Part shown: piece after piece, positions 1 through 5,954 of the stretch
How positions within the stretch are numbered: the stretch's first letter is position 1
How the letters are laid out: each line of letters opens with the position of its first letter
From: Anaerolineae bacterium
Lineage (GTDB): Bacteria; Chloroflexota; Anaerolineae; Aggregatilineales; UBA2796
Assembly: GCA_020851855.1 (NCBI GenBank)
Contig: JADZBY010000288.1
Coordinates: 1 to 9,241 of the forward strand
Reading direction: 5' to 3'
Length of the DNA stretch: 9,241 nt
Position numbers and translations under genes: made by a program
The notes under the pieces: model-generated
Told to the model about the DNA's origin: nothing
The model's input: only the letters and a program-made list of their open reading frames with translations
Database searches by the model: none

Positions 1-842
1 CCGCCGGGGCGCTGCTGCTCAGCCTGCTGCCCATGCAGAATGTGCTCGCCGTGGACATCGTGACGGCGCTGATCGGCGTCACGCCGCTGCTGTTCTTCGC
101 CATCCCGCAACCGGCGCGCGCCGAGCATGCCGCGGGCGAGGGCGGGCGCGCCGTGTCCGTCTGGGGCGATTTCCGCGCCGGGTTGCGTTACGTATTCGCG
201 TGGCCTGCCCTGCTGATGATCATCGGGCTGGCCATGCTGCTCAACTTCCTGCTGACGCCGGCCTTTTCGCTTCTCCCGCTGCTCGTGACGAACCACTTTG
301 GCGGAGAAGCGCCGCAGCTCGCCGCGCTGCAATCGGCGAGCGGCGTCGGGCTGGTCATCGGCGGCCTCGCGCTGGCGGTGTGGGGCGGATTCAAGACGCG
401 GATGTTCACCAGCATGATGGGCATCGCCGGCATCGGCGTCGGGGCGCTGCTGATCGGCGTCGCGCCCGCTGCGGCGCTGCCATTGGCCATCCTCGGCATG
501 TTCCTGACCAGCTTCATGCAGCCGATGGCCAACGGGCCGCTGCACGCCGTGCTTCAGGCGGTGGTCGAGCCGTCGATGCAGGGCCGCGTATTCACCCTGA
601 TCATGTCCGGCGCGGTGGCCATGACGCCGTTGAGCCTTGCCGTGGCCGGGCCGGTGGCGGATCGCATCGGGATTCAGACGTGGTACGTCGTGGCGGGCGT
701 GGTGTGCATCGGCGTTGGGGTGCTGATGCGCTTCAACCCGGCCATCCGCAATATCGAGAACCGGGGTCAGGCGGCGGAAGTCGATGCGGAAGCGCCAGCC
801 GAGAGCGCGATGCACGTCCCTGCCGAGGCGGCCATGTCCTGA
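1..842 (+). CDS. MFS transporter, C-terminal part (5'-truncated by window edge)
   Basis: The reading frame is open from base 3 and ends at TGA 840-842, giving 279 visible residues. The true start lies to the left of the window; the first ATG at 33 is internal. Visible residues form about seven hydrophobic segments, consistent with the second half of a 12-TM major facilitator. The stretch after the first visible helix (LLFFAIPQP) followed by a charged, Ala/Gly-rich loop resembles the central cytoplasmic loop of MFS_3/EntS-like drug or siderophore exporters. The tail after about residue 240 is hydrophilic and Ala/Glu-rich, so probably cytoplasmic. It would be a proton-coupled exporter in the cytoplasmic membrane; the substrate cannot be told. 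Family assignment is by overall character, without diagnostic substrate-site residues. A GC-rich hairpin begins 47 nt after the stop. Confidence 0.8.
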   Translation, partial: AGALLLSLLPMQNVLAVDIVTALIGVTPLLFFAIPQPARAEHAAGEGGRAVSVWGDFRAGLRYVFAWPALLMIIGLAMLLNFLLTPAFSLLPLLVTNHFGGEAPQLAALQSASGVGLVIGGLALAVWGGFKTRMFTSMMGIAGIGVGALLIGVAPAAALPLAILGMFLTSFMQPMANGPLHAVLQAVVEPSMQGRVFTLIMSGAVAMTPLSLAVAGPVADRIGIQTWYVVAGVVCIGVGVLMRFNPAIRNIENRGQAAEVDAEAPAESAMHVPAEAAMS

Positions 843-888
843 GCGTAGCCTGTTCTTAACATTCTCTTCCATATTCCCAGTCTAAAAT

Positions 889-919
889 GAAATGGGGGCG
901 CTTGGCAGGCCCCCATTTC
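889..919 (+). terminator. Perfect 11-bp hairpin after the MFS gene (terminator-like, or 5'-UTR hairpin of the receiver gene)
   Basis: GAAATGGGGGC (889-899) and GCCCCCATTTC (909-919) are perfect reverse complements around a 9-nt loop. The stem is strong, but it is followed by CGTCCCTT rather than a T-run, so it is a poor intrinsic terminator by the classical rule. A -10-like TAAAAT lies just upstream at 883-888 without a convincing -35. If that is a promoter, the hairpin would instead sit at the 5' end of the receiver mRNA. It also covers the first codons that would be translated from the alternative ATG at 887, which argues against that start. Confidence 0.5.
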
Positions 920-961
920 GTCCCTTACGGGGTACGTGGGAAGGGTAGCGGGCAGCGGTTC

Positions 962-1381
962 ATGTCGCGGAAAGATACGCCTCGCATTCTTGTGGTCGAA
1001 GACGATTCCATGTTCCGTGAAACGGTGCGCGAGGTACTGCGCGACCTCGGCTACAAGGTGCGCGGGGCACGCAGCCTGAGCAAGGCCACCAAACGGCTGA
1101 CGCGCCACAGTTTTGACCTCGTCCTGAGCGATATTGACATTGGCGACGGGACGGGGCTGGACGTGGTGCAGATCGCGCGCAAGGCCCACCCGGACGCGCC
1201 CATCGTGCTCATGAGCGCCAACGCCGACGTGGAAGTCATCCAGCAGGCGATGGAGTCGGGCGTGGCGCGCTTCCTGCCCAAGCCCTTTGGCCTCGCCGAG
1301 CTGATGAGCACCATCAGCGAGCTTCTGGACACCCCCAACGCGGAGCCGCCCTCGGACGGATCAAAATCACCGGCTCGGTAA
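962..1381 (+). CDS. Stand-alone receiver (CheY-like) response regulator
   Basis: This is a 139-residue protein made almost entirely of one receiver domain. The acidic pocket is E13-D14-D15 (VVEDDS), the phospho-acceptor Asp57 is in LVLSDIDIG, the switch Ser85 is in VLMSAN, and Lys107 is in FLPKPFG; all the catalytic positions are present. There is no DNA-binding or enzymatic output domain, so it likely passes phosphate or a conformational signal to a partner protein, as CheY/Spo0F-type regulators do. No histidine kinase is visible nearby. I chose ATG 962 because the receiver fold starts about eight residues after it. The in-frame ATG 887 would add 25 residues that fit no domain and overlap a hairpin. 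Neither start has a good ribosome binding site (a GGGAAGGG lies 16 nt upstream of 962), so the start is less sure than the function. The 3' end overlaps the convergent glycosyltransferase gene by 15 nt. Confidence 0.88.
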   Translation: MSRKDTPRILVVEDDSMFRETVREVLRDLGYKVRGARSLSKATKRLTRHSFDLVLSDIDIGDGTGLDVVQIARKAHPDAPIVLMSANADVEVIQQAMESGVARFLPKPFGLAELMSTISELLDTPNAEPPSDGSKSPAR

Positions 1382-2461
1382 GCGCAGCGTGGACACCCTC
1401 TCAATGGCGTGCACATAGCCGTCGATCATGCGCGGCAGCGTGAAGCGCGGCGCACGGGCCATGCCCCGGCGGCGATACTGCTCACGCAGCGCCGCATCGC
1501 GCAACAGGCTATCAATGGCCGAAGCGAGCGCCGCCGGGTTCTCTGGCTCGACCAGCAGCCCGGCGTCGCCCACCACTTCCGGCGCCGCTCCGGCGTGCGC
1601 TGCCACGATGGGCTTGCCCAACGTCATCGCTTCCAGGTACACATAACCAAAGCTCTCCTGCGCGCTGGGATGCACAAACACATCCGCCTGACGCCACTCC
1701 CGCGCGAAGGCCGCGTCGTCGCCAATGTGCCCCAGCCACGTGACGTACTTCTCCACGCCCAACTGAGCCGCCAGCGCGTGCAAACGGTCCCATTCCAGGC
1801 CGTCGCCTACGATGCGCACCTCGATGGCCGGGTGCTTGTCGGCCAACAGCGGGATGGCGCGTAAGAGCACCTCGTGGCGCTTGCGCGCGTACATTTTGCC
1901 GACGCTCAGCAGCACCGGGTGGTCGTTGGGCGTGGGCGGCTCGGCGTTCACCAGCGGCATCCAGGCGGGTTGTTTCCTGCCGTGGGGGATAACGCGCACC
2001 CTCTCCGGCGGCAGGCCATAGAGCGCCACAATCCGGTCGGCTGCGTACTGGCTGCCCGCCGTCACCAGGTCGGCCTGCTGCATCGAAACACGGTCAAAGA
2101 ACGCCTGGGCATACACCATCGTGCGAAATGGCTCGCTCTCCCACTGGATCAGGTCGCCGTAGATGGCGTGGGCCGAAGCGATCATGGGCGGGCGCGTGGC
2201 GGGGTCCAGCCCGTAGCCGTCGAAGTCGAAGCCGATGATCACGTCCGCCTGGGCAAGGCGCGGATCGGTGCGCAATTCGGTGTTGAACAGGAAGCGCTGG
2301 AGCGTGACATCCACATAATCGGACGTGTCGAAGTTCGGCGCGATGATCTGGACATCCAGCCCACGCTCGCTCAGGCCGTCGGCGAAGCTGTGAAAGAATA
2401 CGGCGGTCCCGCTGCCGCCGATCACGTCGGTCGCCCAGGAAGTGATGATCAGGATACGCAT
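1367..2461 (-). CDS. GT4-family (GT-B fold) glycosyltransferase
   Basis: This 364-residue protein is a typical length for a family 4 retaining glycosyltransferase. The N-terminal domain opens with a Rossmann strand (MRILIITSW) and a glycine-rich turn (GGSGTA, residues 15-20), then a helix ending SERG and a second strand, as in GT4 acceptor domains. The C-terminal donor-binding domain starts near residue 182 (PVLLSVGKMYARKR). It has the hallmark EX7E motif with E269 and E277 (SAQESFGYVYLEAM), followed by GKPIVA and EVVGDAGLLVEP, which normally contact the nucleotide-sugar. It should be a cytoplasmic or peripheral-membrane enzyme moving a sugar from a nucleotide donor to a lipid, glycan or small-molecule acceptor. 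Donor and acceptor cannot be read from sequence. The ATG at 2461 has a GAGG about 6 nt upstream. No cell-wall or polysaccharide cluster surrounds it, so its pathway is open. Confidence 0.9.
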   Translation of the reverse strand: MRILIITSWATDVIGGSGTAVFFHSFADGLSERGLDVQIIAPNFDTSDYVDVTLQRFLFNTELRTDPRLAQADVIIGFDFDGYGLDPATRPPMIASAHAIYGDLIQWESEPFRTMVYAQAFFDRVSMQQADLVTAGSQYAADRIVALYGLPPERVRVIPHGRKQPAWMPLVNAEPPTPNDHPVLLSVGKMYARKRHEVLLRAIPLLADKHPAIEVRIVGDGLEWDRLHALAAQLGVEKYVTWLGHIGDDAAFAREWRQADVFVHPSAQESFGYVYLEAMTLGKPIVAAHAGAAPEVVGDAGLLVEPENPAALASAIDSLLRDAALREQYRRRGMARAPRFTLPRMIDGYVHAIERVSTLRLPSR

Positions 2462-2785
2462 GGACGCCTCGTCTCTACTAAGCGCCGGATGGCTTGCGGC
2501 TGTGTTTCCGCCGCGCCGGGGGCGTTGTGTGGCGATGCTGATTCACTGACCTGTGCAGCAGGGCAGTTCTTACAGTTTGTATCAGCAATTCTCATCTTTG
2601 CACAGGAACACTGGGGCGACGGGCAGAGCTATCGCATCAAAGCGTCCTCACCCCCGGCCCCTCTCCATGTCCGCTACCCCAGCGGGGACCTCGACGGCAT
2701 GGAGAGGGGGCAGGGGGTGAGGTGTTTCCTGCTGTCCGCCCCACTTGCGAATTTTGACGTGATAGCCCTGGGGCGACGGGGGCGA
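2462..2785. other. 324-nt intergenic spacer upstream of the glycosyltransferase gene
   Basis: No credible gene is seen. The right half holds the long palindrome at 2646-2722, which lies 63 nt past the stop of the minus-strand NYN gene and could end or stabilise its transcript. The left half (2462-2640) is the leader of the glycosyltransferase. It is locally more AT-rich near 2560-2605, where a promoter would be expected on the minus strand, but I find no clear -35/-10 pair. A TACAAA on the minus strand at 2576-2581 is the best -10-like string and has no matching -35. Confidence 0.5.
2646..2722. repeat. Long imperfect palindrome, copy A of a CCTCACCCCC...CCTCTCC hairpin repeat
   Basis: The left arm 2646-2669 (begins CCTCACCCCC, ends CTCTCCATG) pairs with the right arm 2698-2722 (begins CATGGAGAG, ends GGGGGTGAGG), with one mismatch and one single-base insertion. 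The 28-nt centre has its own small stem, CCGCT 2671-2675 with AGCGG 2681-2685. The C-rich arm resembles 2.5 kb-scale scattered repeats familiar from Chloroflexota and cyanobacterial genomes (recollection, not a search). A diverged copy occurs in this same window at 8188-8237: its left arm matches the reverse complement of this copy's right arm at 18 of 22 positions. It is non-coding, between two minus-strand genes, and could act as a transcript-end hairpin or be a miniature mobile or REP-like element. Confidence 0.8.
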
Positions 2786-3394
2786 TCAAGAGTCGGAGTC
2801 GGGGTCGTCGAGGTGGACGCCGCGCTCGGCCCATTTCGAGACGGTGCGGGCAGCGCGGGCAATGGCAAGGCGGCGCTTGAAGATGGGCAGCCAGTACGCG
2901 ATCTCGGCCTGGGTCACGACGGGATTAGGGTCCTTGTCGAACACGATCTTCACGTCCTTCTCCGGACTGCGTGCGCCGTTCTTGCGGTCGGATTGGGGCG
3001 TTTCTTCGACCTCGACCGGGCGGAAGCCGATGAGCAGGGCAAATTCTTCCGAAGCCATCGTCTCGATGCCGTAGGCGTGCGCCAGCCGCAGGATGCGCCG
3101 GTCGGACGTGACGAGCACCATATCGCGGAAGTTGCCGTAGTCCCGCGCCCGGCGCATGATCAGGTTGTCGGCGCTGGTGCGGGGCGGGGCAAAGATAACC
3201 TTGACGGCGCTGTTGGACATCTCTCTGGACAGCCCGCCGGGCAGGCCGTTGTCGAAGATCACCTCGGCGGTGGTGCGGCTGCGCATACAGTAGCTCCGCA
3301 CAGCCTGGCTGAGTTTGGCCTCGTCGTAAGGATCATCCAGCGAGAGGTCCTGCAATTGCCCGATCAGGTTGTGCCCATCCACCAGCCACATCAT
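2786..3394 (-). CDS. YacP-like NYN-domain protein (putative ribonuclease)
   Basis: This is a 202-residue protein whose first ~125 residues are a NYN/PIN-like domain of the YacP type (the group containing Bacillus Rae1). Acidic and polar metal-site candidates are in the expected order: D6 and N9 in VDGHNLIG, D48-N49 in VIFDNG, D76 in TSADNLI, and D98 in LVTSDRR. Known relatives are Mg-dependent endoribonucleases, Rae1 cutting mRNA on the ribosome; activity here is inferred from the retained acidic residues. Beyond the domain (about 130-202) lies a charged linker, a basic helical stretch (KRRLAIARAARTVSKW) and an acidic end (DDPDSDS). This tail is longer than the roughly 170-residue family norm and has no function I recognise. 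Two consecutive ATGs (3394 and 3391) are possible. An AGGA about 10 nt upstream favours the first. The next gene upstream on the same strand, gltX, is 283 nt away. Confidence 0.82.
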   Translation of the reverse strand: MMWLVDGHNLIGQLQDLSLDDPYDEAKLSQAVRSYCMRSRTTAEVIFDNGLPGGLSREMSNSAVKVIFAPPRTSADNLIMRRARDYGNFRDMVLVTSDRRILRLAHAYGIETMASEEFALLIGFRPVEVEETPQSDRKNGARSPEKDVKIVFDKDPNPVVTQAEIAYWLPIFKRRLAIARAARTVSKWAERGVHLDDPDSDS

Positions 3395-3438
3395 GCCGCT
3401 ATCGTCCTGCCACCCTGCACCGCGTTGTCGTCACATCG

Positions 3439-3444
3439 ATTTTA
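3439..3444 (-). promoter_or_regulatory. Possible -10 element for the NYN gene
   Basis: TAAAAT on the minus strand (five of six positions of TATAAT) lies 45 nt upstream of the ATG, within a local AT-rich patch. I see no matching -35 at 16-18 nt, so this is a weak candidate. Confidence 0.3.
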
Positions 3445-3516
3445 ACAGGGGAAAGCGAGATAAGCACGGGATAGGACACTGTCCACCGGGCAATCGCTTC
3501 AGGCGCGCACATCGAC

Positions 3517-3619
3517 GCCCGGTGCTGAAGCGACCGGGCTAAAGGTACAAAGCCCTGGCGAGCTGGAATACGCCTTTAGCCCGAAGGGATTCGCAGTGTC
3601 AGCCTGGACCTTCAGGTCC
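3517..3619. repeat. Composite hairpin element downstream of gltX
   Basis: Three perfect inverted repeats lie in about 100 nt. GCCCGGT (3517-3523) pairs with ACCGGGC (3533-3539). CGGGCTAAAGG (3535-3545) pairs with CCTTTAGCCCG (3573-3583). GGACC (3606-3610) pairs with GGTCC (3615-3619). The first two share CGGGC (3535-3539), so they cannot form together. The element lies between the gltX stop (3678) and the NYN gene start on the minus strand. It may therefore fold in the gltX 3' end as a terminator, though no T-run follows any stem on that strand. Pieces of the form GGTGCTGAAGC and GGGCTAAAG recur between genes in Chloroflexota as I recall them, which would make this a dispersed repeat. The rest of the 3395-3677 spacer shows no gene. 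Confidence 0.65.
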
Positions 3620-3677
3620 GAGCGAACACACCATGCTGGCCCTTGTGTTGGAGACGATTGCCCTGCAGTGGCGTGCT

Positions 3678-5165
3678 TCACCCCGCGCTCTTCAGCAGAT
3701 CGATGGCCTGGGCAACGCGCCGGGTGGACGTATCGCGGCCCAGGATTTCGAGCGACTCGAAGAGCGGCGGCGATACCTTCTGTGCGCTGGTCGCCACACG
3801 AATCGCGCCGAAGAACTGCCCCGCCTTCAGGCCAAGTTCCTCGGCCACGGCCCGCAGCGCGCTTTCCAGGCCGGACGCGGTGAAGTCCGGAAGACTTTGC
3901 AGCACGGCCAGCGCGCGCTGAAGGGCGTTGAGCGTGCTCTCGGCGGTCATGCCCTTCTGTATCAATTGGACCGGATCATCGAGGTGAATGTCGTCCACGA
4001 AGAAGAAGGCGGTCCACTCCACCACGTCGTTGAGCAGCTTGATGCGCTCCTGGATGAGCGGCGTGACGCGGCGCAGCACGTCCACGTTCACCTCGTATCC
4101 GGCGCGCTCCAGCGGTTCGCGCAGGCGGACGGCCAGATCGTCCGGATTCATGCGGCGGATGTACTCGCCGTTCAGCCAGTGAAGCTTGACCACGTCGAAT
4201 TTCGTGCCGGTGGGCGTCATGCGCTCCAACTCGAAGACCTTCGCCGCGTCTTCTTTGCTGAAAATCTGGATTTCTTCGCCTTTTTCATCCTTCGCGCCGT
4301 AATTCCAGCCCACATTGCACAGGAAATTCGTCACGGCTTCGGGCAGATAGCCGCCGTTGATGAAGTACGAGATGGCGGCTTCGGGATGCTTACGTTTGCT
4401 GATCTTGCCGCCGGACGGGTGCAGGATGACCGGCGCATGGGCGAACTTGGGCGGCTCCCAGCCGAAGGCCTCGTACAAAATCTGGTGCAGCGGCGTGCTG
4501 GCGATCCACTCTTCGGCGCGGACGACGTGCGAGATGTCCATCAGGTGATCGTCCACCAGGTGCGCCAGATGGTAAGTCGGGTAGCCGTCCGACTTGAGCA
4601 GCACCGCGTCTTGAAGCGAGTCGTTCTGAACCCGAATCTCGCCGCGCACCAGGTCGGTGAACACGGTTTCCTGGCCGAGCGGCACTTTGAGGCGGATGAC
4701 GTAGGGCCGCCCTTCGGCGTCGAAGCGCGCCCAGTCGTCTGGCGTCAGGCGGCGGGCGCTGCGATCATAGCCCGGCGGCAGCCCTTGCGCCTTACGCGCC
4801 GCCGCGATCTGCTCAAGCTCTTGCTCTGTCTCGTAAGCGCGGTAGGCCTTGCCGTTTTCGACCAGCCAATGCGCCCAGTGGCGGTAAATGTCGAGCCGCT
4901 CGCTTTGCACATACGGGCCATACGGGCCGCCGATGTCCGGTCCTTCGTCCCAATCCAGCCCGGCCCAGCGCAAGCCGGTCATGATTCCGCCCAGCGAATC
5001 CTCTCTGGAGCGCTTCTGGTCGGTGTCTTCGATGCGCAGGATGAACTTGCCGCCGTGGCGACGCGCAAAGAGCCAGTTGAACAGGGCCGTGCGCACGCCG
5101 CCGATGTGCAGGTCGCCGGTGGGGCTGGGGGCAAAGCGCACCCGTACAGGTTTGTGATCGCTCAC
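3678..5165 (-). CDS. gltX: Glutamyl-tRNA synthetase
   Basis: A 495-residue class I aminoacyl-tRNA synthetase that charges tRNA with glutamate using ATP in the cytoplasm. The N-terminal Rossmann domain has RFAPSPTGDLHIGG (residues 10-23), whose HIGG at 20-23 is the HIGH signature, and RIEDTD at 44-49. The second ATP loop is KISKR (254-258), the KMSKS equivalent. An all-helical anticodon-binding region makes up the C-terminal third. Length matches the bacterial family (about 470-500). Around residues 108-135 the Cys/His positions that bind zinc in E. coli GltX are not present (YRAYETEQELEQ), so this is a zinc-free form, as in many bacteria. It may be discriminating or non-discriminating; genome-wide glnS/gatCAB content decides this. 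The start is GTG at 5165, set by GAGGAG 6 nt upstream. It is transcribed away from the nuo operon from a near-consensus promoter. Confidence 0.97.
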   Translation of the reverse strand: MSDHKPVRVRFAPSPTGDLHIGGVRTALFNWLFARRHGGKFILRIEDTDQKRSREDSLGGIMTGLRWAGLDWDEGPDIGGPYGPYVQSERLDIYRHWAHWLVENGKAYRAYETEQELEQIAAARKAQGLPPGYDRSARRLTPDDWARFDAEGRPYVIRLKVPLGQETVFTDLVRGEIRVQNDSLQDAVLLKSDGYPTYHLAHLVDDHLMDISHVVRAEEWIASTPLHQILYEAFGWEPPKFAHAPVILHPSGGKISKRKHPEAAISYFINGGYLPEAVTNFLCNVGWNYGAKDEKGEEIQIFSKEDAAKVFELERMTPTGTKFDVVKLHWLNGEYIRRMNPDDLAVRLREPLERAGYEVNVDVLRRVTPLIQERIKLLNDVVEWTAFFFVDDIHLDDPVQLIQKGMTAESTLNALQRALAVLQSLPDFTASGLESALRAVAEELGLKAGQFFGAIRVATSAQKVSPPLFESLEILGRDTSTRRVAQAIDLLKSAG

Positions 5166-5171
5166 AGAGTG

Positions 5172-5177
5172 CTCCTC
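5172..5177 (-). promoter_or_regulatory. Ribosome binding site deciding the GTG start of gltX
   Basis: GAGGAG on the minus strand, separated by 6 nt from GTG 5165. It fixes the start at a non-ATG codon; there is no in-frame ATG nearby before the RFAPSPTG motif. Confidence 0.8.
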
Positions 5178-5231
5178 GTGGTCCGAGAGTCAGGGTTGCC
5201 GCGCAGGCGCGTGATGCGGCCTCGCGGCGGC

Positions 5232-5260
5232 ATTATAACAGCGTCGGGCGGCGCTGTCAG
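5232..5260 (-). promoter_or_regulatory. Sigma-70-type promoter for gltX
   Basis: On the minus strand, CTGACA (5255-5260; five of six to TTGACA) is followed after exactly 17 nt by a perfect TATAAT (5232-5237). Transcription would start near 5225, leaving a leader of about 60 nt before the GTG. This is the best promoter match in the window. Confidence 0.8.
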
Positions 5261-5320
5261 GGCTGGATCGTGATGGCCCTGGGGCGCATTTTGCAGATCG
5301 TTTTCGTTTTTAGGCCGACA

Positions 5321-5329
5321 TGCTACAAT
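5321..5329 (+). promoter_or_regulatory. Extended -10 promoter candidate (P1) for the nuo operon
   Basis: TGCTACAAT fits the extended -10 pattern TGnTAnAAT: TG at 5321-5322 and TACAAT at 5324-5329. The -35 region (about 5301-5306) is T-rich and not close to TTGACA, as tolerated by extended -10 promoters. The leader to nuoA would be about 247 nt. Confidence 0.5.
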
Positions 5330-5440
5330 CAGCCGCGCCTGAGGCCACGGCATGTGCGGCAGCCACGAGACGCGACGATTGAAAGATAGAGGACCGTTCG
5401 TTACATGGCGCAACGAGCGCCTGACAGCGGCTCGCGTGGA

Positions 5441-5470
5441 TTGGCAAGGCCGCCAGACTGAGGCTACAAT
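5441..5470 (+). promoter_or_regulatory. Sigma-70-type promoter candidate (P2) for the nuo operon
   Basis: TTGGCA (5441-5446; five of six to TTGACA) is followed after 18 nt by TACAAT (5465-5470; five of six to TATAAT). The predicted start near 5477 leaves about 105 nt of leader before nuoA. It shares the same -10 hexamer as P1. Confidence 0.6.
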
Positions 5471-5490
5471 ACGCGAAGATTATCACAATC

Positions 5491-5503
5491 GGGGCGCCGC
5501 CCC
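5491..5503 (+). other. Short GC hairpin in the nuoA leader
   Basis: GGGGC (5491-5495) and GCCCC (5499-5503) form a perfect 5-bp stem with a 3-nt loop. It starts about 14 nt after the predicted P2 start, so it would cap the 5' end of that transcript. No T-run follows, so it is not a terminator. It could be chance in GC-rich DNA. Confidence 0.3.
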
Positions 5504-5570
5504 ACATCCAGACAATCCAGACGCACTGTGCGAGAATACCGGTTTGCTTTCTGCCTGACAGGTGTTTCCG

Positions 5571-5575
5571 AGGAG
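5571..5575 (+). promoter_or_regulatory. Ribosome binding site deciding the nuoA start
   Basis: AGGAG lies 7 nt before ATG 5583. It selects that codon over the in-frame GTG at 5562, which would lie upstream of the site. Confidence 0.8.
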
Positions 5576-5582
5576 ACGGACC

Positions 5583-5942
5583 ATGCAGGTGAACGAGTGG
5601 TTATTCATCGGCATCATGTTCGTCATCGCGGCCATCTTGCCCGCGCTGCCGATCATCGTTGCTCAACTGCTGCGGCCTAAACGCCCGAACACAGTCAAGC
5701 TTGAGACGTATGAATGTGGGATCGAGACCGTCAGCGAAGCGTGGGTGCAGTTCAAGGTACAGTACTACCTGTATGCGCTGATCTTCCTGATCTTCGACAT
5801 CGAGATGTTGTTTTTGTTCCCGTGGGCCGTCGCGTATAACCAGTTGCCGCTATTTGCCATTGTGGTGATGGTCGTCTTCATCGCCATCCTCGCGCTGGCG
5901 CTCGCGTATGCCTGGCGCAAGGGCGCGCTGGAGTGGCAATAA
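5583..5942 (+). CDS. nuoA: NADH-quinone oxidoreductase subunit A
   Basis: A 119-residue membrane protein, the usual NuoA length, with three hydrophobic helices (about 7-30, 61-83, 89-110). The loop after the first helix carries the family signature YECG with Cys45 (the ND3 loop that senses the active/deactive state and lies by the quinone site). The second helix has FDIEMLFLFPWA with D72 and E74, conserved charges of the E-channel region. NuoA contacts NuoH and the NuoB/NuoD connection module in complex I at the cytoplasmic membrane. It is the first gene of the operon and ends 12 nt before nuoH. The genes that normally follow it (nuoB, C, D) are absent here, although NuoA's partners include those subunits. 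Confidence 0.96.
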   Translation: MQVNEWLFIGIMFVIAAILPALPIIVAQLLRPKRPNTVKLETYECGIETVSEAWVQFKVQYYLYALIFLIFDIEMLFLFPWAVAYNQLPLFAIVVMVVFIAILALALAYAWRKGALEWQ

Positions 5943-5954
5943 AGGAGACCGTTC

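Larger units (their letters stand above)
5166..5582. other. 417-nt divergent promoter region between gltX and nuoA
   Basis: No supported gene lies in this stretch. From left to right it holds the gltX leader and ribosome binding site, the gltX promoter (5232-5260), a T-rich patch (5300-5311), a first plus-strand promoter candidate (5321-5329), a second one (5441-5470), a short GGGGC/GCCCC hairpin (5491-5503) and the nuoA ribosome binding site (5571-5575). The nuoA leader would be about 250 nt from the first promoter or about 105 nt from the second. A 68-codon frame at 5352-5558 is probably fortuitous. Confidence 0.6.

Noticed and set aside
2462..2785. Possible tRNA, small RNA or CRISPR in the spacer
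   Set aside because: No T-loop (GTTCGA-type) or cloverleaf pairing and no direct repeats with regular spacing; the only structure is the single palindrome.
1874..3445. 523-codon plus-strand frame across the glycosyltransferase, the spacer and the NYN gene
   Set aside because: It is antisense to two well-supported genes and reads through the palindrome at 2646-2722; the product shows no domain.
3633..5273. 546-codon plus-strand frame opposite gltX
   Set aside because: It covers gltX in the mirror frame and runs on through the gltX promoter. It has no recognisable domain, while gltX has both ATP-binding signatures.
5318..5355. ACATGC (5318-5323) and GCATGT (5350-5355) inverted repeat flanking the P1 -10 box, as a possible operator
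   Set aside because: Only six bases per arm with 26 nt between, which is likely to occur by chance in a spacer this long.
5352..5558. 68-codon plus-strand frame just upstream of nuoA with a GAGG 7 nt before its ATG
   Set aside because: The product is hydrophilic with no motif, it starts between the two nuoA promoter candidates (so only P1 could express it), and its composition looks non-coding. A conserved leader peptide cannot be excluded without relatives.
5562..5582. Alternative GTG start of nuoA adding seven residues
   Set aside because: The AGGAG ribosome binding site at 5571-5575 lies inside that extension and is correctly spaced for ATG 5583; NuoA proteins start at this point.
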